Shown one piece after another: positions 7,171 to 16,415 of a stretch of DNA of 64,000 nt. Position 1 is the stretch's first letter. Each line of letters opens with the position of its first letter. A model generated the notes under the pieces. That model was given only the letters and a program-made list of their open reading frames with translations. It made no database searches and had not been told where the DNA came from. The translations under genes were made by a program, and so were the position numbers. The stretch comes from Bacillota bacterium (GTDB taxonomy: Bacteria; Bacillota; Clostridia; Acetivibrionales; DTU013), in NCBI GenBank assembly GCA_023426125.1, contig JAFABI010000100.1, positions 99,534-163,533 on the forward strand, read 5' to 3'.

Positions 7171-7213
7171 TTCGCACCTCGTTGTAGTTCAACGCTATTT
7201 CGTCTATCTCTGT

Positions 7214-7294
7214 GTCATCACGAGCAAAAGCATGGCGATCTCTTCGCAGGCAACATTTCGTGAGATTGCTTCGTCGCAGGCTCCTCGCAATGAC
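7214..7294. repeat. 81-bp imperfect terminal-inverted-repeat element (GTCATTGCGAG type)
   Basis: The element starts GTCATCACGAGC, ends CTCCTCGCAATGAC, and contains GGCGATCTCTTCGC and GAGATTGCTTCGTCGC internally. This is the widespread bacterial intergenic element that reads GTCATTGCGAGG...GCAATCTC. Partial copies lie at 18335-18366 and 27319-27347. It occupies most of the gap between the vWA and SLH genes. Confidence 0.7.
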
Positions 7295-7339
7295 AGGATC
7301 TTTATACATCGTTATAGTAGTTTCGCTTGTTACGTAGTA

Positions 7340-9607
7340 CTAATTAATATCAACAGCCGGTTTTCTTACGGTGATGGTCCTTGTCACTGTTCTGTGCTGG
7401 GCAGGCGAATCACCGTCGCCGGCATAATCAACCGTTACATTTATCTCAACCGGTGTATTTCCCTGGTCCTTCAGGCTGATGCCATTCACCGTCCACCGTG
7501 AAGGATTGCTGTCGTCAAATGTGGCATATTGGCTATCCGTTCCGTCGATATAGTCGCCGGATATGGCAAGCCTGCTTTTATACGAATCATCCGGTACCGA
7601 GTAGGCCACGTCAAATTGTTTTGTCTGGAAAACAAGCACATCCACGGTTTCAGGAATATCCGCATCCAGAACATATACCTTTGCGCTTAGGGTTTTTTCC
7701 TGCCCGGCCACATTGACTGTAAGGGACAGTTCTACAGGCGTATCCCCTGTTCCCTTAAGCCCTTTGATTCTTTTATTTGCCGTATCCACCTGGATGAACG
7801 GGGCTTCCTCACTGTTTCCTTCGCCATCATGCGCCCTCTCAACAGACCATCCGGTGATTTGGACATCCACAGGCGCCGGTGACAGGTTGTCAACCTTAAG
7901 GGCAAGAGGTATCCCATCGGCAGTGCCTTGCAGCACATGCATGTCCTTGAGGCTCACATCGACAACGTTCACATTGCAGTCGGCCGTCGCTTCCCTGTAC
8001 CACCCGTTTATGGACCGGGTCCTGGCGGTCAGCACGGTTGAACCCACTTCTGTCCCTGTGATGACGGCGGAATTATTTCCATTGTCTATAATGCTGATCT
8101 TTCCAGGGATACTCGCAGTCCACTCAGCCACTCGATTGACATCGGGATTGTTCACTGTCGCAGTCAATGTCCTGCTGCTTCCTACCAGCAGCGTGGTGTC
8201 TTGCAGCATGGTGATGACAGTGTCCAGAAGATTCACCTCCACATTCTGCTCCACAGTGTTGTACGCAGTTTCCGATATGACCGTCCCGTCGGGCAGGGAG
8301 TATGTGTAATCTATTTCCGTCACGTTTTTTTCAAAAAGCTTCATCCCGTCCGTTGTGGCAAGCACCTGAATCTGGAAGCTTATATCGGTGTCATCGATCC
8401 TGTACACATCATAGTCCGCCGTGGACTCCGCCGCTATACGTTTCAGGGTGGTATCCAGGGGAACGCTGATCTGGACTCTGTTTTCGCCTTGATAGGTGAT
8501 TTCCTGAATTGAAAACCCCTTGTCAATGAGAATCTGCCTTGTTTGGTTGTCAATGTCCACCCCGGCGGGCAGCACATCGGTAAAAACCATGAATGAGAAG
8601 GGAATGACATCATCGATCAGATTCTGTATTGCATCATATGCACTGTTAAGGTCAGCCTCCGTGGGGGCCTTATAGAAGTGCAGCCCGCCGTTGGTCGGTA
8701 CGGGGTCGGCTCCGGCGCTCGCTCCGATCTGATCCATCCTCTGTTCACGGGTCAATCCGCTATGGTCGTTAGAGTCGTAAGAGGTATCATTCTGCGCAAA
8801 ACCGATGATAAAGGTGTTGTAAACTTTATTTGACACCGGATTGGCGGCTTTTATACTCTCCCCTACTGCCTTTGCATACACATGGCCTTTGGTAAAAATA
8901 TCATTGGAAGAGGAAAGACTGAGATCTGTGAGGATGGTAGAGTTGTTCACCAGTCCTGCTTCCAAGTAATAGACCTTATTATTCCGGCCTTCAGACTTGT
9001 AAGTGTATCCGCGGGGCTCGCCGTCCGTCATTAGTACTATGTATTTCCTGGCTCCGGCATCTCCTTCGTTTTTCAGCTTGTAATATGCCACCCGCAGCGC
9101 GTCTCCCGTATTGGTGCTGCCTTGCGTGTTCAGCGTATCCACATAGGACCTCAAGGAGTTCAGGCTTGCGGCATCCGTCATGCTGTAAAAACCGGAAATC
9201 GGCTTTGCCGATCCCGCATAGTCGCCATATGGTACGACGATTATTTTGGTTTTGGTATTGTTGAAATGTGTAATGAAGTTTTTCGCAGCGGTTTTTGCAA
9301 TGCTCATCCTGGTTTTGCTTTGATCCGTCGTGCTCTTGCCGTTGACGCCGTACATCATACTGAGGGAGCAGTCGACAATCACCGCGATCTCCTTTTTGGG
9401 CTTGGGCACCCTTATTTTATCCCCGGTGATATGGTAATTGACGGTAAAGTTCCTGCCGATATCCGTCTCTGTGGTGCTTACTGTCCTGGATATCCTTACC
9501 GGCTTCGGATTATCCGCGTAAACCGGCGATATAGCGGGCATTGAAGTTGCGATGGATAGTATGGTGAGCAAAAAACAAACGATCTTTATCCCTTTGTACC
9601 TTCTCAT
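7340..9607 (-). CDS. Secreted von Willebrand factor A protein of the pilus locus (PilY1-like candidate)
   Basis: The 755-residue protein has a signal peptide ending near PVYA-DN (residue 32). A vWA domain spans about residues 70-330, with the complete metal-site set: D79-C-S81-L-S83, the threonine region GSTNTGDAL (about T167) and D195 in MTDGEP. After it come beta-rich, Ig-like segments; one at about 465-550 (LLVGSSRTLTATVN then GSTVLTARTRS) resembles a BIG2 domain. No transmembrane anchor, sortase motif or dockerin is visible at the C-terminus. vWA domains commonly bind ligands through a divalent cation. It lies two genes after the PilX-like gene, mirroring the Gram-negative pilX-pilY1 order, so a pilus-tip adhesin role is a reasonable inference. 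It lacks the PilY1 beta-propeller, so true homology is uncertain. Confidence 0.8.
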   Translation of the reverse strand: MRRYKGIKIVCFLLTILSIATSMPAISPVYADNPKPVRISRTVSTTETDIGRNFTVNYHITGDKIRVPKPKKEIAVIVDCSLSMMYGVNGKSTTDQSKTRMSIAKTAAKNFITHFNNTKTKIIVVPYGDYAGSAKPISGFYSMTDAASLNSLRSYVDTLNTQGSTNTGDALRVAYYKLKNEGDAGARKYIVLMTDGEPRGYTYKSEGRNNKVYYLEAGLVNNSTILTDLSLSSSNDIFTKGHVYAKAVGESIKAANPVSNKVYNTFIIGFAQNDTSYDSNDHSGLTREQRMDQIGASAGADPVPTNGGLHFYKAPTEADLNSAYDAIQNLIDDVIPFSFMVFTDVLPAGVDIDNQTRQILIDKGFSIQEITYQGENRVQISVPLDTTLKRIAAESTADYDVYRIDDTDISFQIQVLATTDGMKLFEKNVTEIDYTYSLPDGTVISETAYNTVEQNVEVNLLDTVITMLQDTTLLVGSSRTLTATVNNPDVNRVAEWTASIPGKISIIDNGNNSAVITGTEVGSTVLTARTRSINGWYREATADCNVNVVDVSLKDMHVLQGTADGIPLALKVDNLSPAPVDVQITGWSVERAHDGEGNSEEAPFIQVDTANKRIKGLKGTGDTPVELSLTVNVAGQEKTLSAKVYVLDADIPETVDVLVFQTKQFDVAYSVPDDSYKSRLAISGDYIDGTDSQYATFDDSNPSRWTVNGISLKDQGNTPVEINVTVDYAGDGDSPAQHRTVTRTITVRKPAVDIN

Positions 9608-9638
9608 AGATTTCCACTTCCTTTCCTATGAATCTCAT

Positions 9639-10925
9639 TTACTGTATCCCCGAGTAATCATACAGTTTAATTCCGCTTACCTTCACCACTTCATTGGTTC
9701 TTGTAAGGTTGACGATATAGCTGTAGCCGCATTTACCCTCTTTCCCTTCGATTCCGCCCAACGCAGTGATAAGAGGCGCATTGAAGGTAACGGTATAAAC
9801 CTTTTGCTTTTTTGTATACCCCGGATGAGGTACGATCTCCATCCCGCTGAATTCTTCCTGCAGCCTCTCCATCCCGGGCTGCAGCGGGAAGGAGTCATAA
9901 TCGAACCTGGTACGGTAATCCTCTTTGATGTCCATATAGTCGGCCAATTTTTTTGTATTGTCGTCGGCAGGCTGGCCGATCAGGGTTAAAAAGCCTTTGA
10001 AATCCGGAGTCCCTGCCTGCCATTTTGTATATAAGAGCTTCATGCTCTCGCTGTTGAAGCTTTTGCTCAGGCTTTTGAAAAATGAAAGTATGACTGCTTT
10101 CTCTTCTTCATAGATCTTCTGGTCATTTTCGTTTACATAGGCTTTTCCGTCTTCCGTTTTTGAAATGTTGAGATACGGGAGCCTGGCGACAAAATCATTA
10201 TTATAGGTCAGCAGCCTGTTTTCCACCGTGTTCCTGGTGTTTGCCTCTTTGACCGTAACAAGCTTGTAGGTCCCGTCGTCCTTCCTTGCCTCTACGTCAT
10301 ACCTCGCCTCCATCCTGACATAATCGAGGATTCCCTCGCTTACCGGCTGGTTGTCCTTCTTTTGCCACTGCTTCGTCTGTCCGTTGAAACTGTACAACAG
10401 ATTAAAGTTTTGCTCGTTAACGCATTTTGCAGTAAGATCTATTTTCACATAGTAATAGGAACTGCCGTTTCTGTTCCCTGCAAAGCCGGAATCGATCAGC
10501 AGGGTCTCCTTGGCGTCTTTTTCAGTCTTTTCGTTGGCGGTATAGCCTATGGCAACCAGCCCGTTCATTTCCAGATATCTTGGCAGGTGCAGCCCGATTT
10601 CGGGGTTCCCTTCCGCCGTGGCTATGGTGGACTTGGCAATGAAGTCCTTTATATTGGGAGGAATTTTCCCGGCCAGGCTATCGCCCAAATAGCTTTCCAC
10701 CGGCTGCGCATACAGGCTGGAAAAGTAATCGTTTATAAGGGATTTGACCCGCTGGTCGTCTTCGGTGCTCAACACTTCCATGTCCCCGCTTTCTGCCGCC
10801 ACATCTTCAGGCGCCGCTTCTGCCGTCTTCCCCAGCAGGCGGGCAACTGCTTCTGTCGCTCCGCAGGCACTAAGCACCAACACCAGCGTCAGTATAGTTA
10901 TGATCACTGTAATTTTTCTTTTCAT
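9639..10925 (-). CDS. Uncharacterised lipoprotein in the type IV pilus cluster
   Basis: This 428-residue protein has a short basic start, a hydrophobic helix and the lipobox VLSA-C at residue 21, so it should be anchored on the outer membrane face. The mature region is alpha/beta with no motif I recognise. Paired segments near residues 60-130 and 270-350 (DYFSSLYAQPVESYLGD and ILSFFKSLSKSFNSESMK) suggest a duplicated domain. GAGGTGAAGG precedes the ATG. It sits between the PilX-like and vWA genes with gaps under 70 bases and is very likely co-transcribed. Gram-positive pili have no outer-membrane secretin, so a lipoprotein guiding or stabilising the fibre at the wall is a possible role. Confidence 0.65.
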   Translation of the reverse strand: MKRKITVIITILTLVLVLSACGATEAVARLLGKTAEAAPEDVAAESGDMEVLSTEDDQRVKSLINDYFSSLYAQPVESYLGDSLAGKIPPNIKDFIAKSTIATAEGNPEIGLHLPRYLEMNGLVAIGYTANEKTEKDAKETLLIDSGFAGNRNGSSYYYVKIDLTAKCVNEQNFNLLYSFNGQTKQWQKKDNQPVSEGILDYVRMEARYDVEARKDDGTYKLVTVKEANTRNTVENRLLTYNNDFVARLPYLNISKTEDGKAYVNENDQKIYEEEKAVILSFFKSLSKSFNSESMKLLYTKWQAGTPDFKGFLTLIGQPADDNTKKLADYMDIKEDYRTRFDYDSFPLQPGMERLQEEFSGMEIVPHPGYTKKQKVYTVTFNAPLITALGGIEGKEGKCGYSYIVNLTRTNEVVKVSGIKLYDYSGIQ

Positions 10926-10989
10926 ACCTTCACCTCGTTCATTAATTAGTACTACAGCGTAAACTTCATTAATTTATCGGCATTCACCC

Positions 10990-13305
10990 TTAGAAAATGG
11001 TATATAAATCGATCGGTTCAGCCGGATCCTGTGTTTTAAACGTGTCCAGCAGCCACAGCCTTGCATTGTCGGCGCTCAGGCTGCTGCCTTCATAGGGGAA
11101 GTTGACGGCTGCACTCCCTTCCGGACAGTATACCGCCGCATAGGCTCCGCTGTCCAAAGCCGCCTGATTTTCTCCATGTTCCATCACCATGGGTGCCCTG
11201 ACGGCGGTCTCAACTCCCTCAACCGTTCCAACGTCCGCAGCGGAACCGGATACATAGCCCGTTGAGTCCGCATCGAAGCCGCGTCCTGCCGCAATGACCG
11301 CGCCGTTGATTTTTGCACCATTTTTCAGAACTACGCGCCCCATGGTAAAAATGATGCCGTTGAAGGTAGTTCCGCTAAGGACAATATCCCTGTCGGGGTC
11401 TTCATTGATTACCAGGAAATATTTGCCGGCATTTTCGGGCCAATAGAAAGGATACAACGGGTCGCTAAGGTTGCCTGACTCTGCTATACCCAGCGCTTGT
11501 GCAGCTGATTCAGGTTCGATGATATAGCTGCTGGTCCCTTTCAGGGCAAACACCGCATCATGAAGAGAGTTAAAAACCTTGGCGCTGTCATGGCGAATTT
11601 TCAAAGAGCCGGTAGAACCGTGAGCCGCATAAGTGCTTCTTGTTAAAAAAATATTGGCAAGATCGAGAAGTCCGGGCTTCAATACATTGTTCAGCGCATT
11701 GCGCACGCCTGCGCTCAGGGAACAGTAATCCGCATCCCAGTTGCCGTCGATATAAGGATTCCAGAAGGTGGACCAGCTTAATCCGCCTTCACGCCCGATA
11801 TTGTCAAGCTGGAAATTTCCTTTAAGCATATCGGCTTTTTTTACTTTTGTACTGCTTTCATCGGCCTTATCGATATAATACATGCCGTCGTTGGCTGCCA
11901 GCACATAGTTGCAGAAGCCTTTGATGCTGTCTGCCGCAGGATTGTCGAAGCTTGAAGCATCATTGCTCCCCGCACCGGCTGAAGCCCTTATTTTGTTTAC
12001 CCAGTCATGAATGCCGTCTTCAAAGTCGCTGCTTATTCCAATAGGGTTCCATACCTGGAAGAGGTTGCCGAATCCTTCTGCAGCGGTCTGGTTTTTTAAC
12101 CAGCTGATATATTCGTCCACCGTAGGGTCGGAATCTCCCATGAACATTTTGTACGCCGGGCCCCCCAGCCATGCAACCGAAGCATCTTCAATCTGGTACA
12201 GGGACGACGTCCCGGATTCGTCCAGCCTCCAGGTACCGCCGTTGACCATCACCGCCCCGTTCACCGCAATCCTGGATTTCTGGGAGTCAGGGGAATTGGC
12301 GTAATGCACGATGGCACTGTTGACAATTGCGCTGGAATCGTCGTGATGTCTTCCCGCAGAACCGTCGGACAGGCCGAAGTAGCTGCCGTTGACCGCGATA
12401 ATGGAATTTTCGCCGTTTAATTCAAGATCGTCAAAAGTAAAGGCATTGCGCATGATCACGATGTCGTCATTTTTGCCGAAGCCGTGTATCCCCTGTGCGA
12501 TAGCATCCTTGTATATATGGATGCTGCTGTTGTCCGGCGCCGCGGAATACTCCCCCGTCCGGATAAAGCTCCGGCTGTATGCATTGCCGTTTATGACCAT
12601 GGAAGCGTTGTCTTTTGCGTAAATTCCGCCATAATAATACTGTTCCGGCTGCGAAAGCACTTCGGGGGATGTCCCGTAAATATGCACATCGCCCAGCACC
12701 TTAAGCATTGAATTGTCTGCGATCAGGTCGCCTATGCCATAGATAGGGCCTTTGAGCCTGAAAATCTGCGGCAGTGCCACCTGGAATTCCTTTTGGGCAA
12801 AGGCCTTTTTGTCCCCTGATGTGTATAGCGGCACAACATAGCTGGAATCGGCGGTTATGCCCAGGGTGATAAACATGGTGTTGGGATACCGGTCAGGCTG
12901 ATATCTGCAGGAAAGATATTCGATTTTCATGGCTACATCGGAGCTGGCCGTCACATCACCCGCCACTTCAATGCCCACAAATTGGTTTTTAATTGCCTCC
13001 TGCCTCAGATATGCCTTCAGTTCCTCCACTACGCTTTTTGAAAAAGCCGTGCTGTTGTTACCCGTAAAAGCAGTGTCGGAACTCCTGGCAAGGCTTTCAT
13101 CCATGCATCTGCTTTGTATCAGATCGATACATTTCTGGACTGCGCTCTCGGCGGCATAATAGGAGTAATCCATGTATCCGCTGGCTTTGCTCATCTTGTA
13201 GTTTTGAAATACGGTTTCAACAAGCATGCCCGCCAGGATGGTCAATACCATTAAAACAATTGTGACCATCACTAACGATGAGCCTTTTTTGCTTTGAAAT
13301 TTCAT
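10990..13305 (-). CDS. PilX-like pilus-associated protein with large beta-repeat region
   Basis: The 771-residue protein opens with a short basic leader and a single hydrophobic helix (SSLVMVTIVLMVLTILAGML). AAESAVQKCIDLIQS follows, the typical PilX N-terminal layout in which the Gly/Glu5 prepilin signature is relaxed. Residues about 180-420 and 620-700 contain repeated short strands (LIADNSMLKVLGDVHIYG, AKDNASMVINGNAY, GENSIIAVNGSYF) that look like a right-handed beta-helix or bactofilin-like stack. It is several times longer than a typical PilX. It follows a minor prepilin gene and precedes a lipoprotein and the vWA gene, so it is a candidate minor component near the pilus tip. Some related proteins are annotated only as hypothetical. 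Confidence 0.7.
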   Translation of the reverse strand: MKFQSKKGSSLVMVTIVLMVLTILAGMLVETVFQNYKMSKASGYMDYSYYAAESAVQKCIDLIQSRCMDESLARSSDTAFTGNNSTAFSKSVVEELKAYLRQEAIKNQFVGIEVAGDVTASSDVAMKIEYLSCRYQPDRYPNTMFITLGITADSSYVVPLYTSGDKKAFAQKEFQVALPQIFRLKGPIYGIGDLIADNSMLKVLGDVHIYGTSPEVLSQPEQYYYGGIYAKDNASMVINGNAYSRSFIRTGEYSAAPDNSSIHIYKDAIAQGIHGFGKNDDIVIMRNAFTFDDLELNGENSIIAVNGSYFGLSDGSAGRHHDDSSAIVNSAIVHYANSPDSQKSRIAVNGAVMVNGGTWRLDESGTSSLYQIEDASVAWLGGPAYKMFMGDSDPTVDEYISWLKNQTAAEGFGNLFQVWNPIGISSDFEDGIHDWVNKIRASAGAGSNDASSFDNPAADSIKGFCNYVLAANDGMYYIDKADESSTKVKKADMLKGNFQLDNIGREGGLSWSTFWNPYIDGNWDADYCSLSAGVRNALNNVLKPGLLDLANIFLTRSTYAAHGSTGSLKIRHDSAKVFNSLHDAVFALKGTSSYIIEPESAAQALGIAESGNLSDPLYPFYWPENAGKYFLVINEDPDRDIVLSGTTFNGIIFTMGRVVLKNGAKINGAVIAAGRGFDADSTGYVSGSAADVGTVEGVETAVRAPMVMEHGENQAALDSGAYAAVYCPEGSAAVNFPYEGSSLSADNARLWLLDTFKTQDPAEPIDLYTIF

Positions 13306-13347
13306 TTGGCTTAAGCTTCCTTTCGCTTAATATGAAAAAAACACACG

Positions 13348-13812
13348 CTAGGGCTGGAGATTGTTTATCAATATTTTCAGACGTTGGATCTCCTGACCGT
13401 CCATTTTCCGCAAGGTGATTTCATACTCGCAGGTGTTCCTTGCGTCGCCGGGCAAAAACCCGAATTCCTTTGTCCTCTTTACGTCAAATTTATATTTGTC
13501 ATTGACCTTTCCGTCCTTGCCTTCTACTTCCAGGTTCAAAAGCTCGCCTGTATCCACGCTCAGATCAAACACGGCGCCCGTATCTAATTGCCTGACCGTA
13601 TTACCGGCTCCGATCTTTACGGATCTGGTCACATTTTCCTTTATAATCCTCATGACAGCGTTGGCCTCAAGCCTGCTTCCGGTATTCCGGATAATCATCT
13701 GCGCGTTTGTGAACACCATAAGCAGCGGCGCTGAAACAATGCCCAGGATCGCCAGTGCCACGATGGCTTCAATGAGTGTCATCCCTTTGTTATTTCCAAA
13801 CCGTCTTTCCAT
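13348..13812 (-). CDS. Minor type IV prepilin (prepilin-type N-methylation protein)
   Basis: The 154-residue protein has a nine-residue basic leader ending in KG, then MTLIEAIVALAILGIVSAPL: the prepilin peptidase site with Glu at mature position 5 and the hydrophobic assembly helix. The globular part is small and beta-rich. It resembles PilV/GspI-type minor pilins. AGGAGG lies directly upstream. It is flanked by pilO on one side and the PilX-like gene on the other, as in minor-pilin clusters. Minor pilins of this type prime fibre assembly and carry tip proteins. Confidence 0.85.
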   Translation of the reverse strand: MERRFGNNKGMTLIEAIVALAILGIVSAPLLMVFTNAQMIIRNTGSRLEANAVMRIIKENVTRSVKIGAGNTVRQLDTGAVFDLSVDTGELLNLEVEGKDGKVNDKYKFDVKRTKEFGFLPGDARNTCEYEITLRKMDGQEIQRLKILINNLQP

Positions 13813-13826
13813 ACATCCTCCTGGCT

Positions 13827-15086
13827 TTACAGGATATTGACGTGCTCTGCGGAGTCATCTCCAAAGATTGTTTTGCCCTTTCTGTCGTTGATCTTCACCC
13901 TGTTCTGCTTGTCATCCAGGGAGATGTTGATCTTTTTGTCCGAATTGTTGGCAATGTTCAGGTTCAGCCTTATATTTTTGTTTTCTTCAATCACGGGCAT
14001 ATCCACAACGATCTTCATAGTAATCAGGTCCTTTTTGGGAAGAGACCCGCTTATCTGGCGGGTCTTTTTCAAGCTGTCCAGCGCGCTGATATTGTAGGAG
14101 TTTTCTTCAAACCTTATGTTGACGTCCAGAGGCTTGTCGGTTTTCAGGCGCAGCACTTTTTCCCTGTCCGCTCCGAATATCTCCAGGTTTTCGCCTGCCG
14201 TAAGGTAACTCTGCTCCCGGATGACGATGTCCTCCATGCCGAGGCTTGACTCCAGCAAAGCCAGGTTTTCCGCCATGAGATTGCCCTGGGAAAGCTGCAC
14301 CTCTTCGAACATGATCCCGCCGGTGTTCATAAACCTGTTCAGCTTGTGCCGGTTGTATTCAAACATTCTGTCCAGGGACCGGATATTCAGGGAATACAGG
14401 CTTATGGTCATATCGACCTCGAACAGCTTCTCCAGGGCGGCAGGATCGCCTGCCGGCGTTTGGGCGGCTGTCCCGGCACCGGCGCCGGCGGCAGGATCAG
14501 GCTTTGCAGGGGTTGTGCCTGCAGCCTGCGGCAATTTGTTATCTTTCAAGGGTTTTATGGCAAACTTCGTGATTTTTACTTTCTGTGTCCCGCCTTCAAT
14601 ATATTTTATAAGCTGCATGGCCCTTTCATTGGTCATGTAAGCTCTGAAATCAATCCTTGATTCATAGTAGCGCTGGCCGTTCTGCTTCGGTGTATTCAGA
14701 TCTGTTTCCGATTTCAGCGGGTTGTTTTTGCTGGTGGTATACCGTTCTTCAGGCTTGCCGATATTCATTTCCGCGATATTTTCCCCCACCAGTGCGGCAA
14801 GCTTATCCACATATTCCAGAGAATCTACCATGTTGACGCTGTTCATGAGATATTCATCAATCCTTTCATTCAAAGTGCTTTTTGCCGTCAATTGCGTCTT
14901 TTTTGCATCCATGTTTTCATATTGCTCATCCAGCGAAGCCTTTTCTTTTTCCAGCGACGAGATCCGGTCGTTGGTCTGTGATATCAACGGGGCTTTTGTC
15001 GTCCAGACGAATTTGTAGAAGATGAATGCATAAAGGACGATGCCTAACAGGATGATGAGCCTCAATTCCTTCTTTCCTATATTCAT
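13827..15086 (-). CDS. pilO: Pilus inner-membrane alignment protein PilO-like
   Basis: This 419-residue bitopic protein has a short cytoplasmic start, one membrane helix (about residues 9-27), a coiled coil (about 38-75) and a large extracytoplasmic region. A Pro/Ala/Gly linker near 185-215 splits it into two ferredoxin-like candidates. The helix-coil-globular order and position after pilN identify it as PilO, which pairs with PilN to align the assembly platform. It is about twice the usual PilO length; the extra C-terminal half may be a fused PilP-like or second PilO domain. It starts one base after the pilN stop, indicating translational coupling. Confidence 0.75.
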   Translation of the reverse strand: MNIGKKELRLIILLGIVLYAFIFYKFVWTTKAPLISQTNDRISSLEKEKASLDEQYENMDAKKTQLTAKSTLNERIDEYLMNSVNMVDSLEYVDKLAALVGENIAEMNIGKPEERYTTSKNNPLKSETDLNTPKQNGQRYYESRIDFRAYMTNERAMQLIKYIEGGTQKVKITKFAIKPLKDNKLPQAAGTTPAKPDPAAGAGAGTAAQTPAGDPAALEKLFEVDMTISLYSLNIRSLDRMFEYNRHKLNRFMNTGGIMFEEVQLSQGNLMAENLALLESSLGMEDIVIREQSYLTAGENLEIFGADREKVLRLKTDKPLDVNIRFEENSYNISALDSLKKTRQISGSLPKKDLITMKIVVDMPVIEENKNIRLNLNIANNSDKKINISLDDKQNRVKINDRKGKTIFGDDSAEHVNIL

Positions 15087-15087
15087 G

Positions 15088-15669
15088 TCACTGTCCCTCC
15101 TCTGCGCCGGTTTTCCCTACGATGTCAAAGGTGAAGGTATATTCTCCGTTCTCATTGATCTTTAGATTCCTGGAAGCGTCGGAAAGTGTGATATAGCTGG
15201 ACCTTTCCATATTCAACAGAAATTCCGCAACATTTGCGATATCCCTGAATTTCACAGCCATCCTGAGGGTGCTGTAATCGAACTCCATGCTGTTTACGGC
15301 ACAGCCTTCGGGGACATTGTTCCGGATGGTCTTGAGTATCCCGTCCGCCGTATAGCCCTGGCCGTCGATAAAATCAAGGACTTCCTGCTTGCCGGATACG
15401 TCGGCGCTTACTTTTTCCAGCTGGCTGTTGATGTTCTTTACTTCCATGTATTTTTCCGAAGCCATCTCCTTCTCTATTTGCGAGGCCTTTGCCTCCAGGG
15501 TTGCGACATAAGCCCTGGGAGCCGCCAGACTGAGGCTCACAAAGGCTGCGACGATGATTAGGATGGTGACCGTTTTTGCGATGCCTGCCGCTTTGCCGCT
15601 TTTCGCCTGGGCGCTTTCGTCGCCGGCGCCGGCTTTCTCTTCTTTGAGCAATAAGTTTATATCTTTCAT
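15088..15669 (-). CDS. pilN: Pilus assembly protein PilN
   Basis: The 193-residue product begins MKDINLLLKEE, and the DINLL tail is the element that docks into the groove of PilM in characterised systems. A single membrane helix lies at about residues 32-52, followed by a coiled coil and a ferredoxin-like domain. I chose the ATG at 15669 because the upstream in-frame GTG overlaps the ribosome binding site GTGAGGTT. It sits between a prepilin gene and pilO. It links the cytoplasmic PilM ring to PilO. Confidence 0.85.
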   Translation of the reverse strand: MKDINLLLKEEKAGAGDESAQAKSGKAAGIAKTVTILIIVAAFVSLSLAAPRAYVATLEAKASQIEKEMASEKYMEVKNINSQLEKVSADVSGKQEVLDFIDGQGYTADGILKTIRNNVPEGCAVNSMEFDYSTLRMAVKFRDIANVAEFLLNMERSSYITLSDASRNLKINENGEYTFTFDIVGKTGAEEGQ

Positions 15670-15714
15670 TTTTAACCTCACTTTTAGGTTTCTTTCGCTA
15701 AGGATCCCTCAGCG

Positions 15715-16335
15715 CTAATCAATCAAGTTTTTATATGAAACAGAAAACTCTGTTATGATCGGTTTTGTGACGTTTCTATTCCTGAATGCCAGCTCATTTG
15801 TTTCTACAGGCTTTATGGAGAGAATGATTGTGTCTGCAATCTTCTCAAACCTGGTGGGCATGTGCCATCTGCCGCCATCCAGCACGGCATTCGTATCCAG
15901 CCCGTCCAAGATGGAGACAAATCCGGTGGCAGCCAGCGCAGCCTCCGTTTCAACAGGATCTTCGACCGCCGGATATACCCCTTCGCAGGACTTAAAATAC
16001 AAATGTCCGTCCTCCAGCCTCCATCTTTTGACGATATAGTAGTCGGAAGTCGTCTCATCCTGGTCGGGTATCCATACGGTAAGCTCGCTTGCCTGAGGGG
16101 CTTCACTGGCCGAAGCATTGTAAGGCACTTTGCAGGCAGCCGCTTCCTCGATGTCCTGCCTGATACGCTGTGTGACGTTTATTATTTTGTAATGCTGCTC
16201 CATGTGGCGGTTGTCGGTGCTGAAGGTTTGTACGCCGTACATGTAAAGCCAGAATAGCGGCGGCATCGACAAGGCGACGACTGCCACCACCAGAAGCAGT
16301 TCGATAAGGCTGTAGCCTTTTTTGTTGTTTTTCAT
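15715..16335 (-). CDS. Minor type IV prepilin (PilW/GspJ-like)
   Basis: The 206-residue protein starts MKNNKKGYSLIELLLVVAVV: a short basic leader, G-Y cleavage, Glu at position 5 and a long hydrophobic helix. The C-terminal portion is beta-rich, as in PilW/GspJ-type minor pilins. An in-frame ATG at 16356 exists, but AAGGTG lies six bases before 16335, so the later start is preferred. It lies between the major pilin and pilN genes, an unusual place for a minor pilin compared with Gram-negative loci. Confidence 0.83.
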   Translation of the reverse strand: MKNNKKGYSLIELLLVVAVVALSMPPLFWLYMYGVQTFSTDNRHMEQHYKIINVTQRIRQDIEEAAACKVPYNASASEAPQASELTVWIPDQDETTSDYYIVKRWRLEDGHLYFKSCEGVYPAVEDPVETEAALAATGFVSILDGLDTNAVLDGGRWHMPTRFEKIADTIILSIKPVETNELAFRNRNVTKPIITEFSVSYKNLID

Positions 16336-16415
16336 TTTTTCACCTTGTTTGTCCATCTGCTTCCTTACGGATAAAGCATGTAAGGAAGCAGATGGACAGG
16401 TTATAGGTTTTTATA

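Noticed and set aside
7334..10955. A 15-base exact inverted repeat (GTAGTACTAATTAAT at 7334-7348 and its reverse complement at 10941-10955) flanking the vWA and lipoprotein genes, as if they were a transposable unit.
   Set aside because: In 64 kb about two exact 15-base inverted matches are expected by chance, more in AT-rich sequence. There is no transposase, and the sites do not mark both ends of a gene set consistently.
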